Assembly (NCBI GenBank): GCA_017853515.1
Contig: JAFMJK010000083.1
Span: forward strand, 1 to 8,461
Direction: 5' to 3'
Source: Chthoniobacterales bacterium
GTDB taxonomy: Bacteria; Verrucomicrobiota; Verrucomicrobiia; Chthoniobacterales; JACTMZ01
DNA length: 8,461 nt
The translations under genes and the position numbers were made by a program. Of this stretch, positions 1 through 5,540 are shown one piece after another (within the stretch, counting starts at the first letter, position 1; each line of letters opens with the position of its first letter). The notes below the pieces were generated by a model. It was not told the DNA's origin, searched no databases, and saw only the letters and a program-made list of their open reading frames with translations.

Positions 1-487
1 GCGCTCGATCCAGCGCTGATACATGCGCATGAGCATGTCGGCCCAATCGCAAGCCTCGGTGCCACCGGCGCCGGAGTGGATGGTCATGTAAGCCGCGTTG
101 CGGTCGAATTCGCCGCCGAGCAGGCATTGGATTTCAAAATCGTCGAGACCCTTTTCGAGTTCGTGGTATTCCTTGATGACTTCGTTCTCGGCCTGGGTGC
201 GAGCGTCGCCGGCCGGTTCGGCCTCGGCCAGTTCACGCAGGACGGCGATGTCGCCGACGCGCACCTCCAAAGCGCGGAAAGGTTCGATTTTGCCGCGCAG
301 GCGCGAGACGCGTTCGACGTCGGCTTGGGCCTTGTCCTTGTTGTCCCAGAAACCCGGTTCGGCCATCCGTCCCTCGACGGCCGTCAACTCACCCGCCAGT
401 TTGTCGTAGTCAAAGAAACCTCCGCAGCTGCGCCAGTCGTGAGGCGAGCCCGGAGGTGTCGATGGTGTCGAATTCGGGATTGGACAT
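1..487 (-). CDS. prfB: Peptide chain release factor 2 (RF2), N-terminal part, with programmed +1 frameshift
   Basis: RF2 ends translation at UGA and UAA codons in the ribosomal A site. Seen: an ATG at 487 opens a 25-codon zero frame ending LRRFL, then TGA as codon 26 (412-410). Skipping one base continues as DYDKLAGEL and stays open to base 1, giving 25 + 137 residues. The junction LRRFL/DYDK parallels E. coli RF2 (RGYL/DYD), where UGA is also codon 26. The downstream part is helical domain 1 followed by the start of the core, with the family signature TIHSGAGGTEACDWADM at about residues 134-150. The GGQ peptidyl-hydrolysis motif and the codon-recognition loop lie beyond the window edge. No Shine-Dalgarno sequence precedes the ATG. 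A single-frame gene caller would miss or truncate this gene; it should be annotated with ribosomal slippage, not as a pseudogene. The family call is very secure. Confidence 0.95.
409..423 (-). promoter_or_regulatory. prfB: Programmed +1 ribosomal frameshift site of prfB
   Basis: The minus strand reads GGAGG TTT CTT TGA C. It contains an internal Shine-Dalgarno-like GGAGG (423-419), a three-base spacer, the CTT slippery codon (415-413), the in-frame TGA stop (412-410) and a following C (409). Established for RF2: when RF2 is scarce the ribosome pauses at UGA, the anti-Shine-Dalgarno pairing pushes peptidyl-tRNA-Leu from CUU to UUU, and reading continues at GAC. This gives negative autoregulation of RF2 level. 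All elements and the three-base spacing match the classical E. coli arrangement. Confidence 0.95.
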
Positions 488-517
488 TGGTGTGAAACGG
501 AAGAGAGCTTTTTAACC

Positions 518-553
518 GTGGATGACACGGATGGCACGGATATTACGGGCTAA
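518..553. repeat. Short degenerate 9-bp-period repeat in the ftsB-prfB spacer
   Basis: Four consecutive 9-mers read gtggatgac, acggatggc, acggatatt, acgggctaa, with the shared core (a/g)cGGAT or close to it. It is preceded by ttttaacc, so on the minus strand it reads as ATCCGTG-type units running into GGTTAAAA. I recall similar imperfect dispersed elements between genes in Verrucomicrobiota and related phyla; that link is from memory and unchecked. The element sits in the 155-bp spacer 488-642, which I see as otherwise non-coding: besides the repeat it has only a small palindrome (CGGAATTTTCCG at 558-569) and no clear terminator or promoter. Confidence 0.55.
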
Positions 554-642
554 CGATCGGAATTTTCCGCGGTAGGGGCACGCTGCTCGCGGGCCCGTTG
601 GCGACTTGGCGGACAGGCGGGCCGCTCGTCCCTGCCTTCTTT

Positions 643-990
643 CTACGAGCGGGGAGTTTCCACGCGGAAAATGGTTTCGCCCGGCTTCATCATGTTGAGG
701 CGGTCGCGGGCGATGGTTTCCACGTATTCTGGGTCGTTCTTGAGCAAATCGAGTTCGCGGCGCGCGGAAGCCAGTTGGGCCGTTTTCTCCTGTTTTTCCT
801 GCGTCAGTGCGGCGACGCGCGCACGCATGTCCTGCTGCTTGTGCCAGACCGGATAGAACATCACGCCGATGCCGAGGAGGACGCCGAGGACAACAAGGGC
901 GGTGAGGACCTTGTTGATTCGCTGCCAGAAGTCCGGCTCGTTGCGGCGCCGGCGACGGACGGTGTAATCTTCCTCTTCGAAGAAGTTCAT
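643..990 (-). CDS. ftsB: FtsB/DivIC-type septum formation initiator
   Basis: Small bitopic division protein that, in this family, links FtsL and FtsQ (or their DivIC/DivIB counterparts) at the septum and helps activate peptidoglycan synthesis. Seen in the 115 residues: a short cytoplasmic tail with five arginines in a row at 12-16, one membrane helix at about 27-48, a charged heptad-like coiled coil at about 50-85 outside the membrane, and the C-terminal family motif DPEYVETIARDRLNMMKPGE at 86-105. The ATG overlaps the eno stop as ATGA, so translation is probably coupled. The frame is open further upstream, but only inside the enolase gene, so the ATG at 990 is preferred. eno followed by ftsB is a recurring neighbourhood in other bacteria, which supports the symbol; DivIC would be the alternative name. 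The stop is TAG. Confidence 0.85.
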   Translation of the reverse strand: MNFFEEEDYTVRRRRRNEPDFWQRINKVLTALVVLGVLLGIGVMFYPVWHKQQDMRARVAALTQEKQEKTAQLASARRELDLLKNDPEYVETIARDRLNMMKPGETIFRVETPRS

Positions 991-2273
991 GCGTGCATTT
1001 TGCCGCCGTAGACGGCCTCTTTGCCGAGCCTCTCCTCGATGCGGAGGAGTTGGTTGTATTTGGCCACGCGGTCGGTGCGGGAGAGGGAACCGGTCTTGAT
1101 CTGTCCGGCATTGGTCGCCACGGCGATGTCGGCGATGGTCACGTCCTCGGATTCGCCCGAACGGTGGCTGATCACCGCGGTGTAGCGGTTCTCGCGGGCC
1201 AGTTCGATGGCGTCGAATGTCTCGGTGAGCGACCCGATCTGGTTGACTTTGACGAGGATCGAGTTGCCCACGCCCTGATCGATGCCCTTGCGCAGGAAGT
1301 CGACGTTGGTGACGAAGAGGTCGTCGCCGACCAGTTGCACTTTGTCGCCGAGGGCGTCGGTGAGCTTCTTCCATCCGGCCCAGTCGTTCTCCGCGCAGCC
1401 GTCCTCGATCGAAATGATCGGGTATTTGGCGCAGAGTTTTTTGTAATAGCCGACCATTTCATCGGCCGAACGGACGGATTTGTCCGACTTTTTGAAAACG
1501 TAAGCTTTCTTGGTCTTGTCGTAGAACTCGCTCGAGGCGCAGTCGAGGGCGATGTAGACCTCTTTGCCGAATTTGTAGCCGGCTTTTTTCACCGCGTTGG
1601 CGATGGTGTCGAGCGCGTCCTCGGCCGAGGCGAAATTCGGGGCGAATCCGCCTTCGTCACCCACGCTGGTGGAAAGTCCGCGACCTTTCAGAACGGATTT
1701 GAGCGCGTGGAAAATTTCCGCGCCGCATCGCAGGGCTTCGCGGAAGGTGGGAAGTCCGCGCGGCATGATCATGAACTCCTGGAAGTCGATCGGGGCGTCG
1801 GAATGCGCGCCGCCGTTGACGATGTTCATCATCGGCACGGGAAGAACTTTGGCGTTGGGTCCGCCGAGGTATTTGAAAAGGGGTTGGCCGAGTTGCGCGG
1901 CGGCGGCGTGGGCCGTGGCCATGGAGGCGCCGAGGATGGCGTTGGCACCGAGTTTCTTTTTGTTCGCGGTGCCGTCGAGCTTGCGCATGGTGCGGTCGAT
2001 CCCGACTTGGTCGAGCGCGTCCAGTCCCGTGATGGCTCCGGCGATGGCTTTGTTCACATTGCCGACGGCTTTCTGAACGCCTTTGCCAAGGTAACGCGCG
2101 GCTTCGCCGTCGCGCAGTTCCCAGGCTTCGTGCTCGCCGGTGCTCGCGCCGCTCGGGACAATGGCCCGGCCGGTGGCGCCGCCTTGCAGGGTGATTTCGA
2201 CTTCGACAGTGGGGTTGCCGCGCGAATCGATGACTTCGCGGCCGCGGACAGAGGTGATGACGGTGGATGACAT
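987..2273 (-). CDS. eno: Enolase (phosphopyruvate hydratase)
   Basis: Cytoplasmic glycolytic enzyme that interconverts 2-phosphoglycerate and phosphoenolpyruvate with magnesium. The 428 residues are the usual full length. Seen: N-terminal domain with DSRGNPTVEVE (16-26) and the mobile loop SGASTGEHEAWELRDG (41-56); then the barrel with QEFMIMP (165-171) and GDEGGFAPN (205-213). Assigned by family alignment: catalytic general base Lys342 (LVKVNQ) and Glu207; active-site Glu166, His370 (SHRSGE) and Lys393 (QIKTG); magnesium ligands Asp244, Glu290 (SIEDG) and Asp317 (GDD). All are present, so the enzyme should be active. The gene lies 51 bp downstream of greA and overlaps ftsB by 4 bp, suggesting one transcript. 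No Shine-Dalgarno sequence is seen before the ATG, and a small GC-rich hairpin (2286-2300) lies in the leader. The stop is TGA. Confidence 0.98.
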   Translation of the reverse strand: MSSTVITSVRGREVIDSRGNPTVEVEITLQGGATGRAIVPSGASTGEHEAWELRDGEAARYLGKGVQKAVGNVNKAIAGAITGLDALDQVGIDRTMRKLDGTANKKKLGANAILGASMATAHAAAAQLGQPLFKYLGGPNAKVLPVPMMNIVNGGAHSDAPIDFQEFMIMPRGLPTFREALRCGAEIFHALKSVLKGRGLSTSVGDEGGFAPNFASAEDALDTIANAVKKAGYKFGKEVYIALDCASSEFYDKTKKAYVFKKSDKSVRSADEMVGYYKKLCAKYPIISIEDGCAENDWAGWKKLTDALGDKVQLVGDDLFVTNVDFLRKGIDQGVGNSILVKVNQIGSLTETFDAIELARENRYTAVISHRSGESEDVTIADIAVATNAGQIKTGSLSRTDRVAKYNQLLRIEERLGKEAVYGGKMHA

Positions 2274-2324
2274 GAAGAAATTGACGGGCGGGAATCGCCC
2301 TAACGCGCGTATTTGCCGCGCTTT

Positions 2325-4205
2325 CTACAAAATTTCAAGGTTTTTGAACGGCTCGACCGAGAGAATCTCGACCTCGCGCTCGCCCTTTTCGGACGGCATC
2401 TGCACCGTATCGCCGGTTGTTTTGCCGATCAGCGCGGTGGCTGCCGCGGCGAGGTAGGAGACGATGTTCTTCTCCGAATTGCCGTCCCAGGCGCCGAGAA
2501 TGTGGAGCTGTTCCTCGTGGCCGGTGGCTTTTTCGCGCAGGCGCACGGTGGTGCCGAGACTGACGCGCGAAGCATCGGGGTTTTCGAAGTTGGTGCCGCG
2601 GCAATTGGCCAACTGGTGCTCCATTTCCGCCTTCTGACGCATGAGGACGCCCTGCTGTTCCTTGGCGAACTTGAATCCGGCGTTCTCGCGCAGGTCGCCC
2701 TGCTCGCGCGCGACCTGGATGTCGCGGCTGTTCGCCGGGATGCGGACATTGACCAGGTCGTCGTAATCTTTTTTGCGCCGCTCGAGGCTGGCCCAGGAAA
2801 CGGTGAGGATTTTCGCGGCGGGTGCGGCGGTCGCGGCGGATTTTTCTTCCGCGGCCTCGAGAAGTTCCTGCAACTCGGGGCGCGCCTTGATGGCGCGGGC
2901 CAAAAGGGCGCGCTTGTCCATTTCCTCGAAGACAGGGGTGCGCTTGATCTTGCGGACGAACTCGCGCGCTGCCTCGGCGTCGGAGCGGCCGACCGCTTCG
3001 CCGATGAGTTGTTTGTCGTCCGAGAGCACCTTGTGGAGTTTGCCGGCGCGCTTGGAGTCTTTGATGTTCTCGCGCTCGACAACGGATATGGCGGCTTCGA
3101 GCGTCTCGAGATTGATCAAGTCGGCGAGGTTGGCCGGGCGTTTGCCGAGCAGCCAGGCAAGCAACTCGGGATTCGCGCCGCGTTCCGCGATGCCCTTGCG
3201 AAGATGGGCGCGCAGCGGCTCGAGGTGTCCTTTGTCTAGGAGGAGACGCGTCGCTTCGGTCACGACCTTGGAGTCACCCTCCTGCAGGACGTTGATGAGC
3301 AAGACATCCGCCGCCGCGCCGCCGGTGGACACGCCCTCTTCCAGAGCGTGGCGGATGCGCGCCGCGGGGAGAGGGGCGAGCAGGCCTGCGAGATGCGCGG
3401 GCGGATGCGACAAGAAGCTGGCGAGGGTCAGTGCTCCTTCCGGCAAGGCGGCTTTGCGGCGCTCGAGGATCTCGTCGCGCACGCAGAGAAGATGGATGGA
3501 ATGGGCCGGGTTTCGTCTTTGGTGGTCGGCTGCGGCTTTCTCGAGCAACCCGAGCACGCGGTCCAACTCGTCCGGCGAACCGTCGAACTTGGAGAGTCCT
3601 TTGAGCAACAACTCGGCGGCCGCGGCTTGGTCCTTCGGTTGCCGCGCCTTTTCGAAGGCGTCGACGATGTCGAGGTGCGGCGAGGCGGGGCGCTCGCGCA
3701 GGATGACAAATTCGTTTTTCTTCGCGGGCAGGATGAAACGCCCATCCGCCTTGAGCTTGTTGCGCACCGAGGTCCACCAGCGTTTGAAGGCATCTTTGCC
3801 GCCGGAGGGAAAAGCGCTGTCGGGCAGCACCGAGCCGAGATAATCGCCGAGCGCCTCGAGGGTGAGGCGGGAGCTGAAGTCGCTGATCACGGCATGGACA
3901 AATTCCACGGGCCGATCCAGGGCCTCTTTGCGCACAGTTTCGCCATCGGCCATGCGGCGGGCCTCGACGTGCGATTCGGTGATCGGCGTCAGGGCGGCGG
4001 CGGCGAACGCCATCTGCATGGCCTGTTTGCGTCCGCCGATAAACTCGAGTTCGAGCTGTCCGAGGAGAAAATCGACATTGGCCACGCGGGCGCAGCCCCA
4101 GCTTTTGTGCAGGGCGAAGGCTCCGGCGGGGAGTTTTTCGAGGGTTTTGGCTTGTTGCGGGTTGATTTTTCCTTCGTCGAGGGCGGTTTGGAGCTCGGAA
4201 TGCAT
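2325..4205 (-). CDS. greA: GreA-type transcription elongation factor with a long N-terminal extension
   Basis: GreA factors enter the RNA polymerase secondary channel and stimulate cleavage of backtracked transcripts. Seen: the last ~155 of 626 residues are a complete GreA. A coiled coil at about 469-540 carries AREQGDLRENAGFKFAKEQQ, with the tip acidic residues Asp504 and Glu507 that hold the catalytic magnesium in the family. An FKBP-like domain follows at about 545-626. The first ~460 residues are extra compared with the ~158-residue standard GreA. They start with a small segment (about 28-76, containing HKSWGCARV) that resembles a CarD-like/SH3-type fold, and continue as a mostly helical, Leu/Ala/Glu-rich region, possibly a repeat solenoid (inference). 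Chlamydial GreA is also unusually long, so this is probably a PVC-group architecture. The ATG at 4205 lacks a Shine-Dalgarno sequence. The gene is divergent from the ExoD-family gene and 51 bp upstream of eno. The stop is TAG. Confidence 0.9.
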   Translation of the reverse strand: MHSELQTALDEGKINPQQAKTLEKLPAGAFALHKSWGCARVANVDFLLGQLELEFIGGRKQAMQMAFAAAALTPITESHVEARRMADGETVRKEALDRPVEFVHAVISDFSSRLTLEALGDYLGSVLPDSAFPSGGKDAFKRWWTSVRNKLKADGRFILPAKKNEFVILRERPASPHLDIVDAFEKARQPKDQAAAAELLLKGLSKFDGSPDELDRVLGLLEKAAADHQRRNPAHSIHLLCVRDEILERRKAALPEGALTLASFLSHPPAHLAGLLAPLPAARIRHALEEGVSTGGAAADVLLINVLQEGDSKVVTEATRLLLDKGHLEPLRAHLRKGIAERGANPELLAWLLGKRPANLADLINLETLEAAISVVERENIKDSKRAGKLHKVLSDDKQLIGEAVGRSDAEAAREFVRKIKRTPVFEEMDKRALLARAIKARPELQELLEAAEEKSAATAAPAAKILTVSWASLERRKKDYDDLVNVRIPANSRDIQVAREQGDLRENAGFKFAKEQQGVLMRQKAEMEHQLANCRGTNFENPDASRVSLGTTVRLREKATGHEEQLHILGAWDGNSEKNIVSYLAAAATALIGKTTGDTVQMPSEKGEREVEILSVEPFKNLEIL

Positions 4206-4292
4206 GTTGCGGCATGGAAATTAACGACTCAACGCGGTCGCGGCGATTGAAAATTTGCCCGGCCACCCGTGTCCGCTATGGTGCCGGGTCTT

Positions 4293-4967
4293 ATGACCCC
4301 GGACGGAAAGAGCGGGAATCCCCGCGCCGGTGACGACGAGGCCCAGTCGCTGCGGTTGAGCGAGGAACTGGAAAGTCTGCTCGCCGTCGCGCCCGGACGC
4401 CCGATGAAGCTGCGCACCATCGTCGAGCACCTGCATTTTCGCGGACTGCCCGCGCTGATCGTGCTGCTTTGCGTTCCTTTCCTTTTTCCCGTGGCCATTC
4501 CGGGGTTGTCGATCCCGTTCGGCATTGCCATCGCGCTCTGCGGGCTGCGGCTCGGGCTGGGCCACAATTTCTGGATGCCGGATTTTCTCCTGCGGCGCGA
4601 GATCCCCTACGATCTGCTCAAGAAGCTCGTCACCTCCGCGGCGGGTTTTTACCGCAAAGTGGAAAAGCTGGTGCGTCCGCGCATGCACTTTCTCCAACGC
4701 TGGCCCGGGATGATCAACCTGATGGGATTCATGATCATGATCGGAGGCATCCTGCTCAGTCTTCCCATTCCGCCGCCCTTTCCGCTGACCAACACGATCC
4801 CGGGGTTGGCCATCATTTTCATGGCGCTCGGCATCATGGAACGCGACGGCGTTTGCACGCTTGTGGGTTACGCTTTCGCGCTGGTCGGGCTTTGCTACGT
4901 CGGCCTGATTTTTGTCCTCGGCGCCGCCGGTGTGCAGCACCTCTGGAACTGGTGCACCGGCGCCTGA
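4293..4967 (+). CDS. ExoD-family (exopolysaccharide synthesis) inner-membrane protein
   Basis: Member of the ExoD family, named after a rhizobial gene affecting exopolysaccharide production; the biochemical role of the family is not settled. Seen in 224 residues: a soluble N-terminus with LSEELESLL and a conserved helix near 22-45, then hydrophobic segments at about 52-70, 72-89, 141-158, 168-184 and 190-212. Family hallmarks are the PxxxPGLSIPFG turn (66-77), the loop FWMPDFLLRREI (93-104), VRPRMHFL (128-134), LPIPPPF (157-163) and ALGIMERDG (178-186). Start choice is uncertain: GTG 4269 and ATG 4278 are in frame. ATG 4293 is preferred because little conserved sequence precedes it and a weak promoter-like TATGGT overlaps the 4278 ATG. 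The gene is divergent from greA and convergent with the Rrf2 gene (7 bp between stops). No polysaccharide genes are nearby, so a role in exopolysaccharide is unproven. Confidence 0.85.
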   Translation: MTPDGKSGNPRAGDDEAQSLRLSEELESLLAVAPGRPMKLRTIVEHLHFRGLPALIVLLCVPFLFPVAIPGLSIPFGIAIALCGLRLGLGHNFWMPDFLLRREIPYDLLKKLVTSAAGFYRKVEKLVRPRMHFLQRWPGMINLMGFMIMIGGILLSLPIPPPFPLTNTIPGLAIIFMALGIMERDGVCTLVGYAFALVGLCYVGLIFVLGAAGVQHLWNWCTGA

Positions 4968-4974
4968 GCGCGCC
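4959..4974. terminator. Possible weak hairpin at a convergent gene junction
   Basis: GGCGC (4959-4963) and GCGCC (4970-4974) can pair around a 6-base loop. The stem spans the end of the ExoD-family gene and abuts the end of the Rrf2 gene. There is no T-tract on either side, so this is not a classical intrinsic terminator, and a 5-bp GC stem is easily found by chance in this composition. It is listed because the two genes converge with only 7 bp between them and no better signal is visible. Confidence 0.15.
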
Positions 4975-5445
4975 CTACGCCTGACCCGGACGCAACGGCT
5001 TGCCGCTGGCCCGCATCTTGGCGAGCGAGGTGCGCACGGTGTCGGCCAAGGTGTGATGGTCGAGAATGTCGGCGATGGAATTGCGCACCTCGAGCATGAC
5101 CATGCGCAGCCCGCAGGTTGCCTCGTCGGGGCAGGAGCATTTTTCGTATTTGCTCTGGCTGACGCAGCGGATCGGGGCGAGGGGACCGTCGACCAGACGG
5201 ACGACCTGTCCGAGCGAAATGCTGTCCATCGGCTTGGCCAGGTAGTAGCCGCCCTTCTTGCCCCGCTTCGTCGCGATGTAGCCGGCTTGGCGAAGCTGCA
5301 TGAGGATCTGGTCGAGGAAACCTTTGGGCAGGTTTTCGCGGGACACGATTTCCTGGGCGCGGAGCAGGGGTTCTCCCGCCTCCGCGGCGATGCCGAGGTC
5401 GATGAGCGCGCGCAGCGCGTATTCCCCGCGTTTCGAGACCTTCAT
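4975..5445 (-). CDS. Rrf2-family transcriptional regulator with a four-cysteine cluster
   Basis: Small dimeric winged-helix regulator; relatives such as IscR, NsrR and CymR sense Fe-S status, nitric oxide or cysteine supply. Seen in 156 residues: the family opening MKVSKRGEYALRALIDLG, a helix-turn-helix at about 27-55 (IVSRENLPKGFLDQILMQLR), the wing RGKKGGYYLAKP (61-72), the dimer helix from about 78, and then Cys94, Cys103, Cys105 and Cys111. Three or more cysteines at this place are typical of Fe-S-binding members, but the spacing C-x8-C-x-C-x5-C differs from the IscR pattern C-x5-C-x5-C, so the ligand is unknown. The frame is open upstream to 5511, but MKVSKRGEYA is the family N-terminus, so 5445 is chosen. 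It is divergent from argG across 95 bp with inverted repeats, so autoregulation and control of argG are plausible. The stop is TAG. Confidence 0.88.
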   Translation of the reverse strand: MKVSKRGEYALRALIDLGIAAEAGEPLLRAQEIVSRENLPKGFLDQILMQLRQAGYIATKRGKKGGYYLAKPMDSISLGQVVRLVDGPLAPIRCVSQSKYEKCSCPDEATCGLRMVMLEVRNSIADILDHHTLADTVRTSLAKMRASGKPLRPGQA

Positions 5446-5453
5446 CTTCCGCA

Positions 5454-5481
5454 ATGTTAGGGCGTTGAGCCTTGCCCGCAA
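5454..5481 (-). promoter_or_regulatory. Candidate promoter of the Rrf2 gene
   Basis: On the minus strand, TTGCGG (5481-5476; three of six bases match TTGACA) is followed after 16 bp by TAACAT (5459-5454; four of six match TATAAT). Only eight bases separate TAACAT from the ATG at 5445, so transcription would start at or next to the start codon. The -35 part overlaps the palindrome CTTGCCCGCAAG. This is a prediction by eye, and moderate matches of this kind are common. Confidence 0.35.
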
Positions 5482-5524
5482 GCCCCGCGGATCGCTCCGC
5501 GGCATTGCCACGGGCTCCGGCCCG
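5471..5524. promoter_or_regulatory. Three consecutive inverted repeats, candidate operator region between rrf2 and argG
   Basis: Three dyads follow one another in the divergent spacer. They are CTTGC-cc-GCAAG (5471-5482), CCGCGGA-tcgc-TCCGCGG (5485-5502, seven perfect pairs) and CGGGC-tccg-GCCCG (5511-5524). The first overlaps the -35-like element of rrf2. The second sits between the two promoter-like signals. The third fills the spacer of the argG promoter-like signal. Rrf2 dimers bind dyad operators, so binding by the neighbouring regulator is a reasonable inference. GC-rich sequence yields short palindromes by chance, and the three dyads do not share one consensus, which weakens the case. 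Confidence 0.4.
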
Positions 5525-5533
5525 ATTTAGAAA
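5505..5533 (+). promoter_or_regulatory. Candidate sigma70-type promoter of argG
   Basis: TTGCCA (5505-5510; five of six bases match TTGACA) is followed after exactly 17 bp by TAGAAA (5528-5533; four of six match TATAAT). The expected transcription start, about 7 bases further on, falls on or beside the argG ATG at 5541. This would give a leaderless or nearly leaderless mRNA, consistent with the absence of a Shine-Dalgarno sequence there. It is the best promoter-like match I found in the window; still a prediction by eye. Confidence 0.5.
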
Positions 5534-5540
5534 CCCACGG

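Noticed and set aside
291..291. Variation in the enolase SIEDGCAENDW loop (Cys and Asn where other enolases often have Leu and Asp)
   Set aside because: These residues (293-297 of the protein, at roughly 1383-1397 in the window) vary among functional enolases and all catalytic and magnesium-binding residues are intact.
410..412. In-frame TGA in prfB read as a nonsense mutation or sequencing error
   Set aside because: All elements of the RF2 frameshift signal surround it, at the same codon position as in E. coli.
643..1374. Upstream extension of the ftsB frame to 243 residues
   Set aside because: The extra residues lie wholly inside the enolase coding sequence and are low-complexity Arg/Pro-rich. 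The ATG at 990 overlapping the eno stop is the natural start.
993..2270. Long open frame (425 codons) on the plus strand, antisense to the whole of eno
   Set aside because: The opposite frame encodes a full, motif-complete enolase. The antisense translation is rich in Gly, Val, Asp and Phe without recognisable domains, as expected from complementing a GC-rich codon-biased gene.
2286..2300. Hairpin GGGCG-ggaat-CGCCC between greA and eno as a terminator or riboswitch
   Set aside because: Only a 5-bp stem, no T-tract, and a spacer of 51 bp; too small for a riboswitch and likely chance in GC-rich sequence.
2313..3239. Open frames of 300 or more codons on the plus strand opposite greA (also 2773-3843 and 3348-4250)
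   Set aside because: They overlap each other in different frames and lie over a convincing GreA coding frame; they are shadow frames of GC-rich coding sequence.
5446..5540. Longer starts for argG (5472) and the Rrf2 gene (5511), which would make the two genes overlap head to head
   Set aside because: Both added peptides lack similarity to family N-termini, and MKIVCAYSGG and MKVSKRGEYA match the usual starts. The region instead carries promoter-like signals and dyads.
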